From contig NZ_JAIQZK010000004.1 in NCBI RefSeq assembly GCF_020075545.1, positions 124,001 through 188,000 on the forward strand: a stretch of DNA of 64,000 nucleotides, read 5' to 3'. Source of the stretch: Nocardioides sp. TRM66260-LWL. Its GTDB lineage: Bacteria; Actinomycetota; Actinomycetes; Propionibacteriales; Nocardioidaceae. Each line of letters begins with the position of its first letter. Position 1 is the stretch's first letter. Below are positions 1 to 7,206 of this stretch, piece after piece. The translations under genes were made by a program, and so were the position numbers. A model generated the notes under the pieces. The model did no database searches. It had not been told where the DNA came from and saw nothing but the letters and a program-made list of their open reading frames with translations.

Positions 1-1211
1 GCCAGCTCAGCGACGATCCGCGTCGTCGGGACACGGTTCCCAGAGATGCTGCGCTCTCCGAGGGTCCAAAACTGGAACGCCTTCGGACGCAGCTGACCGT
101 TAATCTTCTCCATCGCCTCGTCAAGATCGCACACGAAGGTCGCGAACCGCCTCAGCCCATCACCCGGCAGGTCCGTGAGCAACTTGGCTGTGGCGCGCAC
201 GGAGTCGGACCGTTCCATCAACGCACTGAGCCGCTCCGCGAGATCTGATGGAGCATGTCCTCCGAGGCTGGCGGCGTCCGTTCGATAAGGGCTGTCAATC
301 AGCTGCTCCAGTTGATCCTGACCATCGAGGTCAGCGGGGTCAATCCAGCGCAGAGGCAGATACGCGTACTGGCCGTACGGCACGGTGGTGCGGTTGTCGC
401 CGTACGGGGGTGAGGTCATAAGGACGTCGGCTTGATTCGGCGACGGAGCGAGTTGACGTACATCGGCTCGTCGGCAGTCGATAGCACCCCTGTAACGGCC
501 GCCCACCTGCAGCAGGGAGGCTTTGGCGAGAGCCGCCCGCTCGACGGACGCCGCGGCGACGTTGTCGGCAGCGATCTGCTTGAACTCGGCCAGCGCGTCC
601 AGATCGCGAGCCGCGAGTGTCTTTTCGTCATAGACGTGCAGCTTGAAGGTCGAGGTCCGGGAGTTGCTGACCTGCCGCACCGTCGCGGCGAGACACACCC
701 AAAAGAATCGGCGGACATCGGAGCCTGGCAAAGCGCGAATGGCACGATGCAACCGCGTGAGCTGGACGGCGACATCCTCGGGGAACCACTTGTCGCGACC
801 ACGGAAGTCCAGGCGATCGGATCGAGCATCGTCGATGGCCGCATCGATCACGGACTCCAAGGACCGACGGAGTGTTGACTCTGACAGGGGGCGCGCCTTC
901 ACTCGGAGTAGCAACACCGCCAGCGGGTTGATGTCCGTTCCACGGAAGTCAAGCCCACGCAACATCGACTCGGTGAGCACGGTCCCGGATCCGGCAAACG
1001 GGTCGAACACAGTGCCACCGTCTGGCTCTACGGCAAGCCATGCATCGAGCAGCGCAGCCTGCACTTGGGGCACCATCATTGCCGGATAGTTGAAGAGGGC
1101 ATGCCCCATCGTCCTTCGGCTGTTGGTCGCGAACGTCCAGAAGTCTGGGTCGCCAGCCATCGGGGCGATCAGCAGCTCGCGCAGGTCATCGGGTGCTGAC
1201 GGGCTCGCCAC
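1..1211 (-). CDS. DNA methyltransferase (N4-cytosine/N6-adenine type), 3' end beyond window
   Basis: At least 403 residues are visible on the minus strand; the gene runs off the left edge. It probably methylates DNA at an exocyclic amino group. Near residue 57 it has the SAM-binding motif DPFAGSGTVL, followed by DINPLA, and further on the catalytic motif TSPPYGDN. The start is taken as GTG at 1211 because an in-frame TAG lies two codons upstream and a purine-rich AGGTAGG sits about 5 nt before it. Base composition is well below the chromosomal genes to the right. It could be the modification part of a restriction or defence system whose other parts lie left of the window; no endonuclease is visible here. 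Confidence 0.85.
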   Translation of the reverse strand, partial: MASPSAPDDLRELLIAPMAGDPDFWTFATNSRRTMGHALFNYPAMMVPQVQAALLDAWLAVEPDGGTVFDPFAGSGTVLTESMLRGLDFRGTDINPLAVLLLRVKARPLSESTLRRSLESVIDAAIDDARSDRLDFRGRDKWFPEDVAVQLTRLHRAIRALPGSDVRRFFWVCLAATVRQVSNSRTSTFKLHVYDEKTLAARDLDALAEFKQIAADNVAAASVERAALAKASLLQVGGRYRGAIDCRRADVRQLAPSPNQADVLMTSPPYGDNRTTVPYGQYAYLPLRWIDPADLDGQDQLEQLIDSPYRTDAASLGGHAPSDLAERLSALMERSDSVRATAKLLTDLPGDGLRRFATFVCDLDEAMEKINGQLRPKAFQFWTLGERSISGNRVPTTRIVAEL

Positions 1212-1389
1212 GGCATCCTACCTCGCTCCTCGACCAGGTCACAGCCGCGGTGGCCTAGGCCTCCGCGGCTGCAGGTAACTGACTGCCCATCCGTGTTCAG
1301 GTGCAGGCACTGCGAGAGTACCAACCCAAGTCCAGTCTGGGCGGGATATTCCCCTGCCACCAGCACGTGTCGCAACTAGCGTCAGGCAG

Positions 1390-1890
1390 GTGCGAGTCGA
1401 TGCGTTCGGTGTGCCAGACACCCTGCTGGGTCCATTGCCGGACGAGTTCTATGGGGCTGTCGGGCGCATCATCTGCTTGTCCGCACTCCTAGAGAACAAG
1501 ATGCTCTCGCTGTATCAGGCGTTGACGGGCTCGCAGCAGGATGAGCACACCCGCCTACCGCTATCTGAGTTAGTCAATCGCTGTTCGGCGGTCGTGTCCG
1601 CCGCCGGACCAAGCGACACTCGGGACCGCATGAGCACATACCTCGTCCTTGTCGATTCAGCCACAAAAGATCGGAACGACTACGCGCACAACTTGTGGCC
1701 GGCGCAACCGGACGGGCAGTTCTTCGGCTGGCGCCCCGGGCGCGCCACAAGAGCCTCCGACAACGAAGACCAGATGACGAGCAAGAACTTCGCGGACCTC
1801 CAAGGCACGATCGACCTGCTCGTTGCCTCCCTCGCCGAGTGGCCACACTGCTTCGCGCTTGTTTCGGGAACTCCCGACGAGTTCAGATAG
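1390..1890 (+). CDS. Hypothetical protein with HEPN-like RNDYAH motif
   Basis: 166-residue, predicted mostly helical protein with a GTG start. Around residues 97-102 it contains RNDYAH, which fits the R-x4-6-H signature of HEPN-fold proteins, many of which are RNases in toxin-antitoxin and abortive-infection systems. An acidic/helical segment with LENKMLSLYQAL precedes it. The gene is divergent from the methyltransferase (179 bp between starts) and convergent with the XRE regulator (10 bp between stops). The HEPN assignment rests on one short motif and is an inference; many functionally unrelated proteins contain RNxxAH. Confidence 0.6.
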   Translation: MRVDAFGVPDTLLGPLPDEFYGAVGRIICLSALLENKMLSLYQALTGSQQDEHTRLPLSELVNRCSAVVSAAGPSDTRDRMSTYLVLVDSATKDRNDYAHNLWPAQPDGQFFGWRPGRATRASDNEDQMTSKNFADLQGTIDLLVASLAEWPHCFALVSGTPDEFR

Positions 1891-1899
1891 GACGGCGTC

Positions 1900-2118
1900 T
1901 TAGGGCGGGGTGAGTAGGTCCAGCGGCTGAAGTTGGAGCGTGATCGCGATTCGCTCGACGCTCTTGAGAGACAAGTTGCGTTCGCCCCGCTCCAGGCCCC
2001 CTACGTAAGTGCGGTGATAGCCCAGGAGGTCAGCGAACGCTTCCTGCGACAACCCGCGGGCACTGCGGTAGCGCCTGAGGTTCTCCCCCATTGCGCGTTG
2101 CAGGTCGCCCTCAGCCAC
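1900..2118 (-). CDS. XRE-family transcriptional regulator
   Basis: 72-residue single-domain helix-turn-helix protein. The Cro/C1-type fold is seen across residues 12-67, with the recognition region SQEAFADLLGYHRTYVGGLE and the typical GERNLSLKSVERIAITL continuation. Proteins of this size usually act as antitoxins, restriction controllers or phage-type repressors. It is transcribed away from a truncated ORF at 2203. A perfect inverted repeat (GCTACTT/AAGTAGC) lies between the two starts and is a candidate operator. Its original partner gene has probably been lost, since the divergent ORF is cut off. Confidence 0.85.
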   Translation of the reverse strand: MAEGDLQRAMGENLRRYRSARGLSQEAFADLLGYHRTYVGGLERGERNLSLKSVERIAITLQLQPLDLLTPP

Positions 2119-2138
2119 GACTCAAACCGTGGCGGACC

Positions 2139-2170
2139 GCTACTTGAGGGTCTACAGACTTATAAGTAGC
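2139..2170. promoter_or_regulatory. Candidate operator between XRE gene and truncated divergent ORF
   Basis: Perfect 7-bp inverted repeat GCTACTT (2139-2145) and AAGTAGC (2164-2170) separated by 18 bp, placed in the 84-bp divergent intergenic space immediately upstream of the XRE start at 2118. Position and symmetry suit an autoregulatory site; binding is inferred only. Confidence 0.4.
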
Positions 2171-2202
2171 ATCAGGTGTTCCGACGAGCGATGGAGGTAG
2201 CA

Positions 2203-2325
2203 GTGAGCGGTGGTTCCTGGACGTACGACGAGCGCGTCAGCTTCAAGCAACGGGCGTGGACGGCCCTCGATGCGGCGCTGGCGACCGTGAGGTCTCTTCG
2301 GCGGCGAGAGTCCACACGAAGGTGA
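2203..2325 (+). pseudogene. 5' remnant of a gene divergent from the XRE regulator
   Basis: A GTG start at 2203 (an in-frame ATG lies at 2191) with GGAGGTAG directly upstream opens a 40-residue reading frame beginning SGGSWTYDERVSFKQRAWTA. The strong ribosome site and the position opposite the XRE gene argue that this was the start of a real gene. It ends abruptly at 2325 inside sequence that, on the other strand, encodes the end of the membrane protein at 2243. I read this as a deletion junction near 2,290-2,310 that truncated both genes. Function unknown. Confidence 0.4.
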
Positions 2326-3394
2326 AGCCGGTGCCGGCCTGAATCCAGCCGGGTATATCAATGGTCAGCTCCCTGCCATCTGCTTGGGCGGGGAGCTGAC
2401 TCACGTATGGGCGCCTACTGGTGGGCACCATGTCAGTCACGCTCATGCGCGAGATGTCGGCCGAGGAGTAGTCCACTTGGACAGAGACGCCCCTTGCCGG
2501 CTGGGCGATCGCGAGGAACAGGCGATGGTTCGCGGGATCCGCAATGGTCCGATACGTGTGGCGCACCCGGACGGGTCGTTGTTCGCGAACGATGTCGTCG
2601 CCGATCGAGACACTGTAGGTCTGCCCAGACTTGCGTTGCAGGCGCCTCACCGGACGCTCCTCACCATCAACGCTGAAGGCGAGCAGTTCGAAGCTTGACG
2701 GGTCGCTCGGGTCGAAGCCGGGGCGGGGCGTCATGAGCCAGGTTGAGGTTCCCGGGACGTCGGTGACGAGCTCATGGAACTCATCAAGGTCGCCGGTGCA
2801 GGCGAAGCGTTGTACCGATCGACTGGGCACGACGGTGTACTCCCAAGAGACTAGGATACCCAGCCGTGAGACGTCAGCCCGGTGGTCCCGGTCGCCGGAG
2901 GAAAGTCGAACTTTCACTTCAACGTCGTACCAACGCTCCGGTGTCCGAACCGCCTGGTCGCGGATGTCTTCATAGACTTCCTGCGCGAAACGATCGTCTC
3001 CCAGCCGGAGTGAAAGAGCATTGGCTATAAGCTGATCGAGCGTGGCGTCCGTCGCAACACCGCGCATATTCTCCGGGCTGTCCGTGAATCCTGCAACGAC
3101 AGCGTCTCGGAATGCCGGCGCTGACTCACTCAGTAGTCGACGAATGCGTTCATCCTCACGCATCTCTTTGTCGCGGGCATCAGCGAAATCCCATGCGATT
3201 CCAAACATGCCTGCCGCTGCCAAGGTTCCACCGATCTCGCCGATGGGTCAGAACGAAAGCCATTGCCAACCACCCCGGAGGTCAACGTACTTCGAGAAAC
3301 TGAGCAGCGCTACGCCAAGCATGAATGATGCGAGCGCAACAAGTACTACCTTCAAGTGATAGATCCGGGCGAGTGGGTTGTCATTCGAATTCAT
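2243..3394 (-). pseudogene. Two-TM-anchored protein of unknown function, interrupted by in-frame TGA
   Basis: One continuous minus-strand frame runs from ATG 3394 to 2243 but has TGA at codon 49 (3250-3248). Before the stop is a hydrophobic helix (residues about 15-35: VVLVALASFMLGVALL). Directly after it comes PIGEIGGTLAAAGMFGIAW, a second hydrophobic helix, then a charged helical stretch and a soluble domain of about 250 residues. The arrangement (TM, short loop, ExGxxL helix, cytoplasmic domain) is one I recognise from intact actinobacterial proteins of unknown function. This suggests the stop is a lesion, a sequencing error or a readthrough site. Re-initiation at TTG 3223 would give a 326-residue product. 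The last ~20 residues look like readthrough past a deletion junction. Confidence 0.6.
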
Positions 3395-3552
3395 ACTGCT
3401 TAGGTATTATGAGGCAAATGACCAGTTGTGCCAACTGGCATTCCGATCGACGTAGTAGATTTCAACCGGGCAAGCCCGCAGACTACTAAGCGCCAGCCTC
3501 CCAATCCCGGCTCCGCGACCGAACAGTTCCCCGGGCGTACGGTAGACCAGAT

Positions 3553-3726
3553 TCACTCTCGCGATACCCGCCATAGACGGTCCTTGGTTGCAGTCAACTG
3601 GCGGCGAAGCTCCTCGGACTCGCTTGACATTGCCACCAGCCGGCTGACCAGGAATCCACCAACAATGGCGACGATGCCAGCGGACGATTGTGCGGGCGTC
3701 GCGAGGAGCGGGCCGGGATCACTCAT
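3553..3726 (-). CDS. Short membrane-anchor protein (possible fragment)
   Basis: 57 residues from ATG 3726: a short N-terminus, one transmembrane helix (AGIVAIVGGFLVSRLVAM) and then the beginning of a charged coiled coil (ESEELRRQLTATKDRL) that stops at 3553. The ATG overlaps the stop of the glycine-repeat gene (ATGA), so the two were probably translationally coupled. The coiled coil ends soon after it begins, so this may be the N-terminal fragment of a longer membrane protein. Function unknown. Confidence 0.45.
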   Translation of the reverse strand: MSDPGPLLATPAQSSAGIVAIVGGFLVSRLVAMSSESEELRRQLTATKDRLWRVSRE

Positions 3727-4137
3727 AGATCGAGTCCGTGAGCCCTTGCCAGCAAGTTCGCCGCATGTGGATGACCGCGCTCTTGCAAGATCGGAATCCA
3801 GACGTGCATAGGCGGAGTATTGCTTTGATAGTGCGGTCCTGGTCCAGTCCGAAAGCCCGCCACCAGGTCCAGAACTGAGACCGCAACCGGGACCACCGGA
3901 CAACCCGCCACCCGGGCCAGAGCTCAGCCCCCCGCCTGGGCCTGACGACAGGCCACCGCCCGGGCCACTGCTGAGTCCTCCTCCTGCTCCTGATGACATA
4001 CCACCACCGGGTCCTGATGACATCCCGCCGTCCGGGCCTGTCGATGCACCATCACCGGGACCGGTTGAGAGACCACCGCCCGGTCCCGTGCTAAGTCCAC
4101 CGCCAGGTTCGGTTCAACGATCACGTGGCCACGGCAT
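3723..4137 (-). pseudogene. Glycine-rich octapeptide-repeat protein (GPGGGLSx repeats), damaged
   Basis: About eleven tandem 24-bp units between roughly 3846 and 4113 encode variants of the octapeptide GPGGGLSS. An ATG at 4137 overlaps the preceding stop (TGATG) and is in frame with the repeats, but TGA occurs at codon 8 (4116-4114). At the other end the repeats lose frame at 3849-3850. Removing one C there continues into GLSTGPGPHYQSNTPPMH and a ~40-residue C-terminal domain ending at 3723 (RGHPHAANLLARAHGLDL). That tail after glycine repeats is an arrangement I recall from intact actinobacterial genes. An alternative start, GTG 4124, would need a second indel. So two lesions (or sequencing errors) separate the three parts. 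Function unknown. Confidence 0.55.
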
Positions 4138-4415
4138 CAGAGATTATCTTTCAGCCACTTGCCACCTCTATCGGTGAACCCGAACCATGCAGCGGCATCT
4201 CCGGTCACATCAATCACCAACAACTCGTCGTTGCTGTCGATCAAGCCGCTATTAACCAACTCGTCGCGAAGCCCAGTCGCCGACTTGTTCGTCTTCACCA
4301 GCCAAGTGCTGTCGAGGTGGTGCCACCATGCGCCTTGGCTCTTGATCAGCTCGATCAACTGATCATACTTTTGCCCCTTTGCGTTGAGATCATACCCAAC
4401 GAGTAGCGTGTTCAT
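4137..4415 (-). CDS. Small Cas2/VapD-like ferredoxin-fold protein (often labelled SinR family)
   Basis: 92 residues, ATG 4415 with GGAGGGAG upstream. It opens with MNTLLVGYDLN, then a helix with KYDQLIELIKS, then WWHHLDSTWLVKT, and ends with ELLVIDVTGDAAAWFGF. This beta-alpha-beta layout with an acidic residue at the end of strand 1 is typical of the small stand-alone Cas2-like proteins that databases often name SinR family. No CRISPR repeats or cas1 are present, so a role in spacer acquisition is not indicated. An RNA-interferase-like or other function is possible. It is the first gene of a three-gene minus-strand group with the glycine-repeat and membrane-anchor genes. Confidence 0.75.
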   Translation of the reverse strand: MNTLLVGYDLNAKGQKYDQLIELIKSQGAWWHHLDSTWLVKTNKSATGLRDELVNSGLIDSNDELLVIDVTGDAAAWFGFTDRGGKWLKDNL

Positions 4416-4650
4416 ACGCTTTCTCCCTCCGCTCGCCGCAGCAAGCCTTTAGTCAATTTGGTTTGTCTTTTCCCACCCGTGACTGTTGGTGTTTGCCAGG
4501 CATTCTCTGTGACCCTTAGGTCCTCATGGGTGTCCGCACGTCCTCGTAACCGTGCGCTCTTCATTAGAGTTGATGTAAGGCTGATTGCATTTTACTGCTT
4601 TCCGCTTGAGCTTAGCAAGCACAAGCGATTGGATACTGTTTTCGTAATCA
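4416..4650. other. AT-rich stretch with no supportable gene
   Basis: This is among the most AT-rich sequence in the window. An open frame at 4458-4709 on the plus strand has no ribosome site, no recognisable domain and runs into the degenerate repeat copy, so I do not call it. The stretch probably contains the promoter of the minus-strand group that begins at 4415. Confidence 0.5.
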
Positions 4651-4661
4651 ATGGAGAGCAA

Positions 4662-5131
4662 AGTCATACCAAGAACAATCAATCCCAAATATCTATAGCA
4701 TCACCATGAGTTGAGGCAGCTCTACCTCAGGTTTCCAGAAACCTTCATCGTGCTCAGCCCAACCAACCAGTGGGTCGTTCACGACCACTACTAAACCCAA
4801 AGCGCCGCGTCCGATAAGCAGGTCCTCCTCGAGCGAGACTGTCTGAATAGGGAACGGCCGTCACTCCCCCAGGCTGCCGGCAAGGCCTACCACCAGCTGC
4901 GCCGCTGCTTCCAGATCGCCAGTCACTACGGCCAAGGCGACCCACTGCGCTTCGTCCGAGCGCTCATGAGTCTGACCGCTTCAGACCAGGCTCTCCTGAA
5001 CGGCGACCGGGATCTCCGTCCACGCGCTCGTGTGGCCAGTGCCGGACATCGAGTTGCTCACCCAAGCACGAATTTGCATCGCCGAGGCGACGCAGTCTGT
5101 CATCTCCGACGACATCGATCAGGCTGCCTAG
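4662..5131 (+). pseudogene. Degenerate copy of gene X
   Basis: Aligns with the reading frame at 8447-8915, but the ATG has become ATA and stops (TAG, TGA, TAA) fall in the first third. Conserved blocks remain, e.g. AAGKAYHQL, RCFQIASHYGQGDPL and the C-terminal PDIELLTQARICIAEA ending DQAA. This copy keeps the frame through the point where the second copy has an extra base, which helps to locate the lesion there. Its stop shares a CTAG with the convergent HTH gene. Confidence 0.7.
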
Positions 5132-5559
5132 CCCCGCAGCCCGGATGACCGCCACCCAGGCGCCCGCAGCTCAACGCCGAGCTTCTTCAGCTGCCGCCCT
5201 ACCGTGCTGGCGTACACCCCAAGTCGCTCACCGATCTCAGTCGTCGTTAGACCCGACTCGTATAGCTTCACGATCTCCTCGAGCTGCTTCTGCGTCAGGC
5301 GCTGCCGCGTCCGCACCAGCACCCCCGCCTCAACCAGCACCGCTCGAATCGTCTGGTGATGCAGTCCGTGTTCCGCCGCTAGCGCCTTCACGGTCTCACC
5401 GGCCACGTAGCGCTCGACCATTCGCTCGCGAAGCTCGGCCGTCTGTTTCCCTAGTTCAGAACGAGTTTGTGGTCGATCCGCCAGCTCCGCAGGAGAGTCG
5501 GAAGCCGTGGCTAACTGGGGTGGATCAAAGTTGGAAAGACTTGAGACTAGGTGCACCAA
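5128..5559 (-). CDS. Helix-turn-helix protein, copy 1 (resolvase-like HTH)
   Basis: 143 residues, GTG 5559 (VHLVSSLSNFDPPQL). Two HTH-like segments are visible: ERYVAGETVKALAAEHGLHH (about residues 51-70) and EIVKLYESGLTTTEIGERLG followed by VYASTVGRQLKKLG (about 95-128). The second resembles the DNA-binding tail of serine recombinases (Hin type), but there is no catalytic domain. It is about 65-70% identical to the copy at 8912, with differences mostly conservative, so both may still be functional. It is tail-to-tail with the X remnant. Role unknown; it could be a regulator or a DNA-binding part of a mobile unit. Confidence 0.7.
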   Translation of the reverse strand: MVHLVSSLSNFDPPQLATASDSPAELADRPQTRSELGKQTAELRERMVERYVAGETVKALAAEHGLHHQTIRAVLVEAGVLVRTRQRLTQKQLEEIVKLYESGLTTTEIGERLGVYASTVGRQLKKLGVELRAPGWRSSGLRG

Positions 5560-5608
5560 ATTCTACTAATATTGTAGACATTCACCCCTGTTAGTTACGT
5601 CCAACTCG

Positions 5609-5631
5609 CAGCCTCCGGTACACGGAGGCTG
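5609..5631 (+). terminator. Hairpin upstream of nucleotidyltransferase gene
   Basis: CAGCCTCCG and CGGAGGCTG pair perfectly around a 5-nt loop (GTACA), followed by a moderately T-rich run (TTGTCATTCTT). It lies between the HTH start (5559, minus) and the nucleotidyltransferase start (5827, plus). It could be a terminator, an attenuator in the leader, or a protein-binding site. Confidence 0.4.
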
Positions 5632-5826
5632 TTGTCATTCTTGCAAGCGCCGACATAGCCACCCCTGTTGGGAGTTTGACTCCAGTCAGGTCGATTTGGC
5701 TCCGGTACATGATTTTGAGCCACATTCGGAAGATCACGACCCCTGAGCGTTGTACCGGTCCTGTTGTGAATAACGCGTCGCACCTGGGTCTTCCTGCTGT
5801 CATACTGTGACTAGAGGAGTTGTTAA

Positions 5827-7191
5827 ATGATCAGTAAAGACGAGTTGCTCGCACAAGCCGCAGTGTTCGACCTTAACGAGGCGGACGTTCAACGCGATTA
5901 TCTCTTTGGATGGCTCATCTCGGGCATCTTTCGAGAGTCAGAGCTCGCCGACCATGTGGTTCTGAAGGGCGGCAACGCTCTACGCAAGGGCTACTTCCCG
6001 GGCACCAGGTTCTCCGACGACCTCGACCTGACGAGCGAGCAGGGCATCGGGGCTGAGCACCTCCTCGAACAAATGAACGGGGTATGTCGGTTCGCCGAGG
6101 CGCAGACGGGAGTTCGCTTTGATATCGATCGCAACCGCGTCACCAACGAGCGAATGATCGATGAGACCAAGCGTCTGTTCAAGCTCAAGCTGTACTTCAA
6201 GGACTTTATCGGTGCACAGGACCACATCACACTGAGCATCCGCATGGACGTGTCTGAGTTCGACCGCCTTCACCTTGCTCCGCAGACCCGGCAACTCATT
6301 CATCCTTACTCGGACTCGGACGCTTGTGCCGCCGAGATTCGATGCATTAAGCTCGAAGAGGCACTGGCCGAGAAGATGAAGTGCCTGCTACAGAGGCGCT
6401 ACTGCTACGACCTCTTTGACCTCGTCTACTGCGCGTTTGTCAGTCAAGACATCGAGATCGACCGCCGGGAGATGCTCGATGTCTTCCTGCGCAAGACCGT
6501 CTTCAGTCGCAGTCCAGGTTCAGCTCGTGCCTTGCTGCTGGACCTGCCCCTTGACCTGTTTCGCGGCTACTGGGGCAAGGTCCTTACGCCGAAAGCCAGC
6601 CGCTTCTCGTTCGACGATGCGGTTGCCCAGCTGCGGACTGGTCTCGACTCAATCTTCGGTACCAGCGGCTCTCAAGCACTTGCAGCCTCTGCCGCGTTCT
6701 TCCCGTCCCGATGGCGGAACATCATCCTGCAGGCTGGTAGTGAGCAACGCCTGCTGCGCATGACCTACAACAACGCGACCCGACTAGTCGAGCCGTACTC
6801 CTTGGACTACAGGGTTCGCAAGTCTGACGGTGTCGGCCAGGAGTACTTCTTCGGCTACGACACCACTGGCGGTCGGTCCAGCGGACCCTCGATCAAAAGC
6901 TTCCTACACCAAGGCATCCAGGACATGGTGATCGAAGATGAGAAGTTCGAGCCTCGGTTCCCGGTTCAGCTCAGCAAGTCGGGTGACAGCGACCGGGCCG
7001 CTTACTTCGCCGGCACGCGCTCGACGTCAACGCGACGCTCGTCGACCTCAGGACCAAAGCACCGCGTGCAATGTCCTTACTGCAGCAAGACGTTCACGCG
7101 AAAGGTGCGAACCACAGCGCTCAATCCACACATGGACCGGTTTGGTAACCGCTGCTACGGGCGGCGCGGAATGTACCTCGGGTACTTCTAG
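5827..7191 (+). CDS. AbiEii/AbiGii-type nucleotidyltransferase with C-terminal zinc-finger-like tail
   Basis: 454 residues, ATG 5827 preceded by GAGGAG. Nucleotidyltransferase motifs are clear: VVLKGGNALRKGY (about 46-58), then RFSDDLDLT (about 62-70) with the metal-binding acidic residues, and KLEEALAEKMKCLLQRR plus YDLFDLVY (about 178-205). AbiEii proteins of AbiE systems are toxins that transfer nucleotides, and growth arrest protects against phage. Here the domain is followed by a second region (about 300-395) resembling WYL-like Sm folds (RLLRMTYNNATRLVEPYSL...EYFFGYD). A Cys2...His/Cys tail follows (CPYCSKTFTRK...NPHMDRFGNRC, about 416-445). No AbiEi antitoxin precedes it. It is joined by 15 bp to the 401-aa gene, so the two probably work together. 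Confidence 0.8.
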   Translation: MISKDELLAQAAVFDLNEADVQRDYLFGWLISGIFRESELADHVVLKGGNALRKGYFPGTRFSDDLDLTSEQGIGAEHLLEQMNGVCRFAEAQTGVRFDIDRNRVTNERMIDETKRLFKLKLYFKDFIGAQDHITLSIRMDVSEFDRLHLAPQTRQLIHPYSDSDACAAEIRCIKLEEALAEKMKCLLQRRYCYDLFDLVYCAFVSQDIEIDRREMLDVFLRKTVFSRSPGSARALLLDLPLDLFRGYWGKVLTPKASRFSFDDAVAQLRTGLDSIFGTSGSQALAASAAFFPSRWRNIILQAGSEQRLLRMTYNNATRLVEPYSLDYRVRKSDGVGQEYFFGYDTTGGRSSGPSIKSFLHQGIQDMVIEDEKFEPRFPVQLSKSGDSDRAAYFAGTRSTSTRRSSTSGPKHRVQCPYCSKTFTRKVRTTALNPHMDRFGNRCYGRRGMYLGYF

Positions 7192-7206
7192 GAGACGAGG
7201 ACTGAG

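Larger units (their letters stand above)
4650..5565. repeat. Direct repeat copy 1 (gene X remnant + HTH gene)
   Basis: Homologous along its length to 8436-9340. Homology begins at the ribosome-site region (GGAGAxCAxAGTCAT), runs through the X reading frame, the shared CTAG at the two stops and the whole HTH gene, and ends just outside the HTH start (GGTGCACC). The two copies bracket the nucleotidyltransferase module in the same orientation, so recombination between them would delete about 3.8 kb. This copy is the more degenerate one for gene X. Confidence 0.8.

Noticed and set aside
3846-4113. Regular 24-bp repeats considered as a CRISPR array beside a Cas2-like gene
   Set aside because: The repeats are directly adjacent without spacers, vary by codon and encode a glycine octapeptide in frame; no cas1 or other cas gene is present.
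4458-4709. 83-codon plus-strand frame in the AT-rich stretch
   Set aside because: No ribosome site, no domain, and it overlaps the decayed gene X copy.
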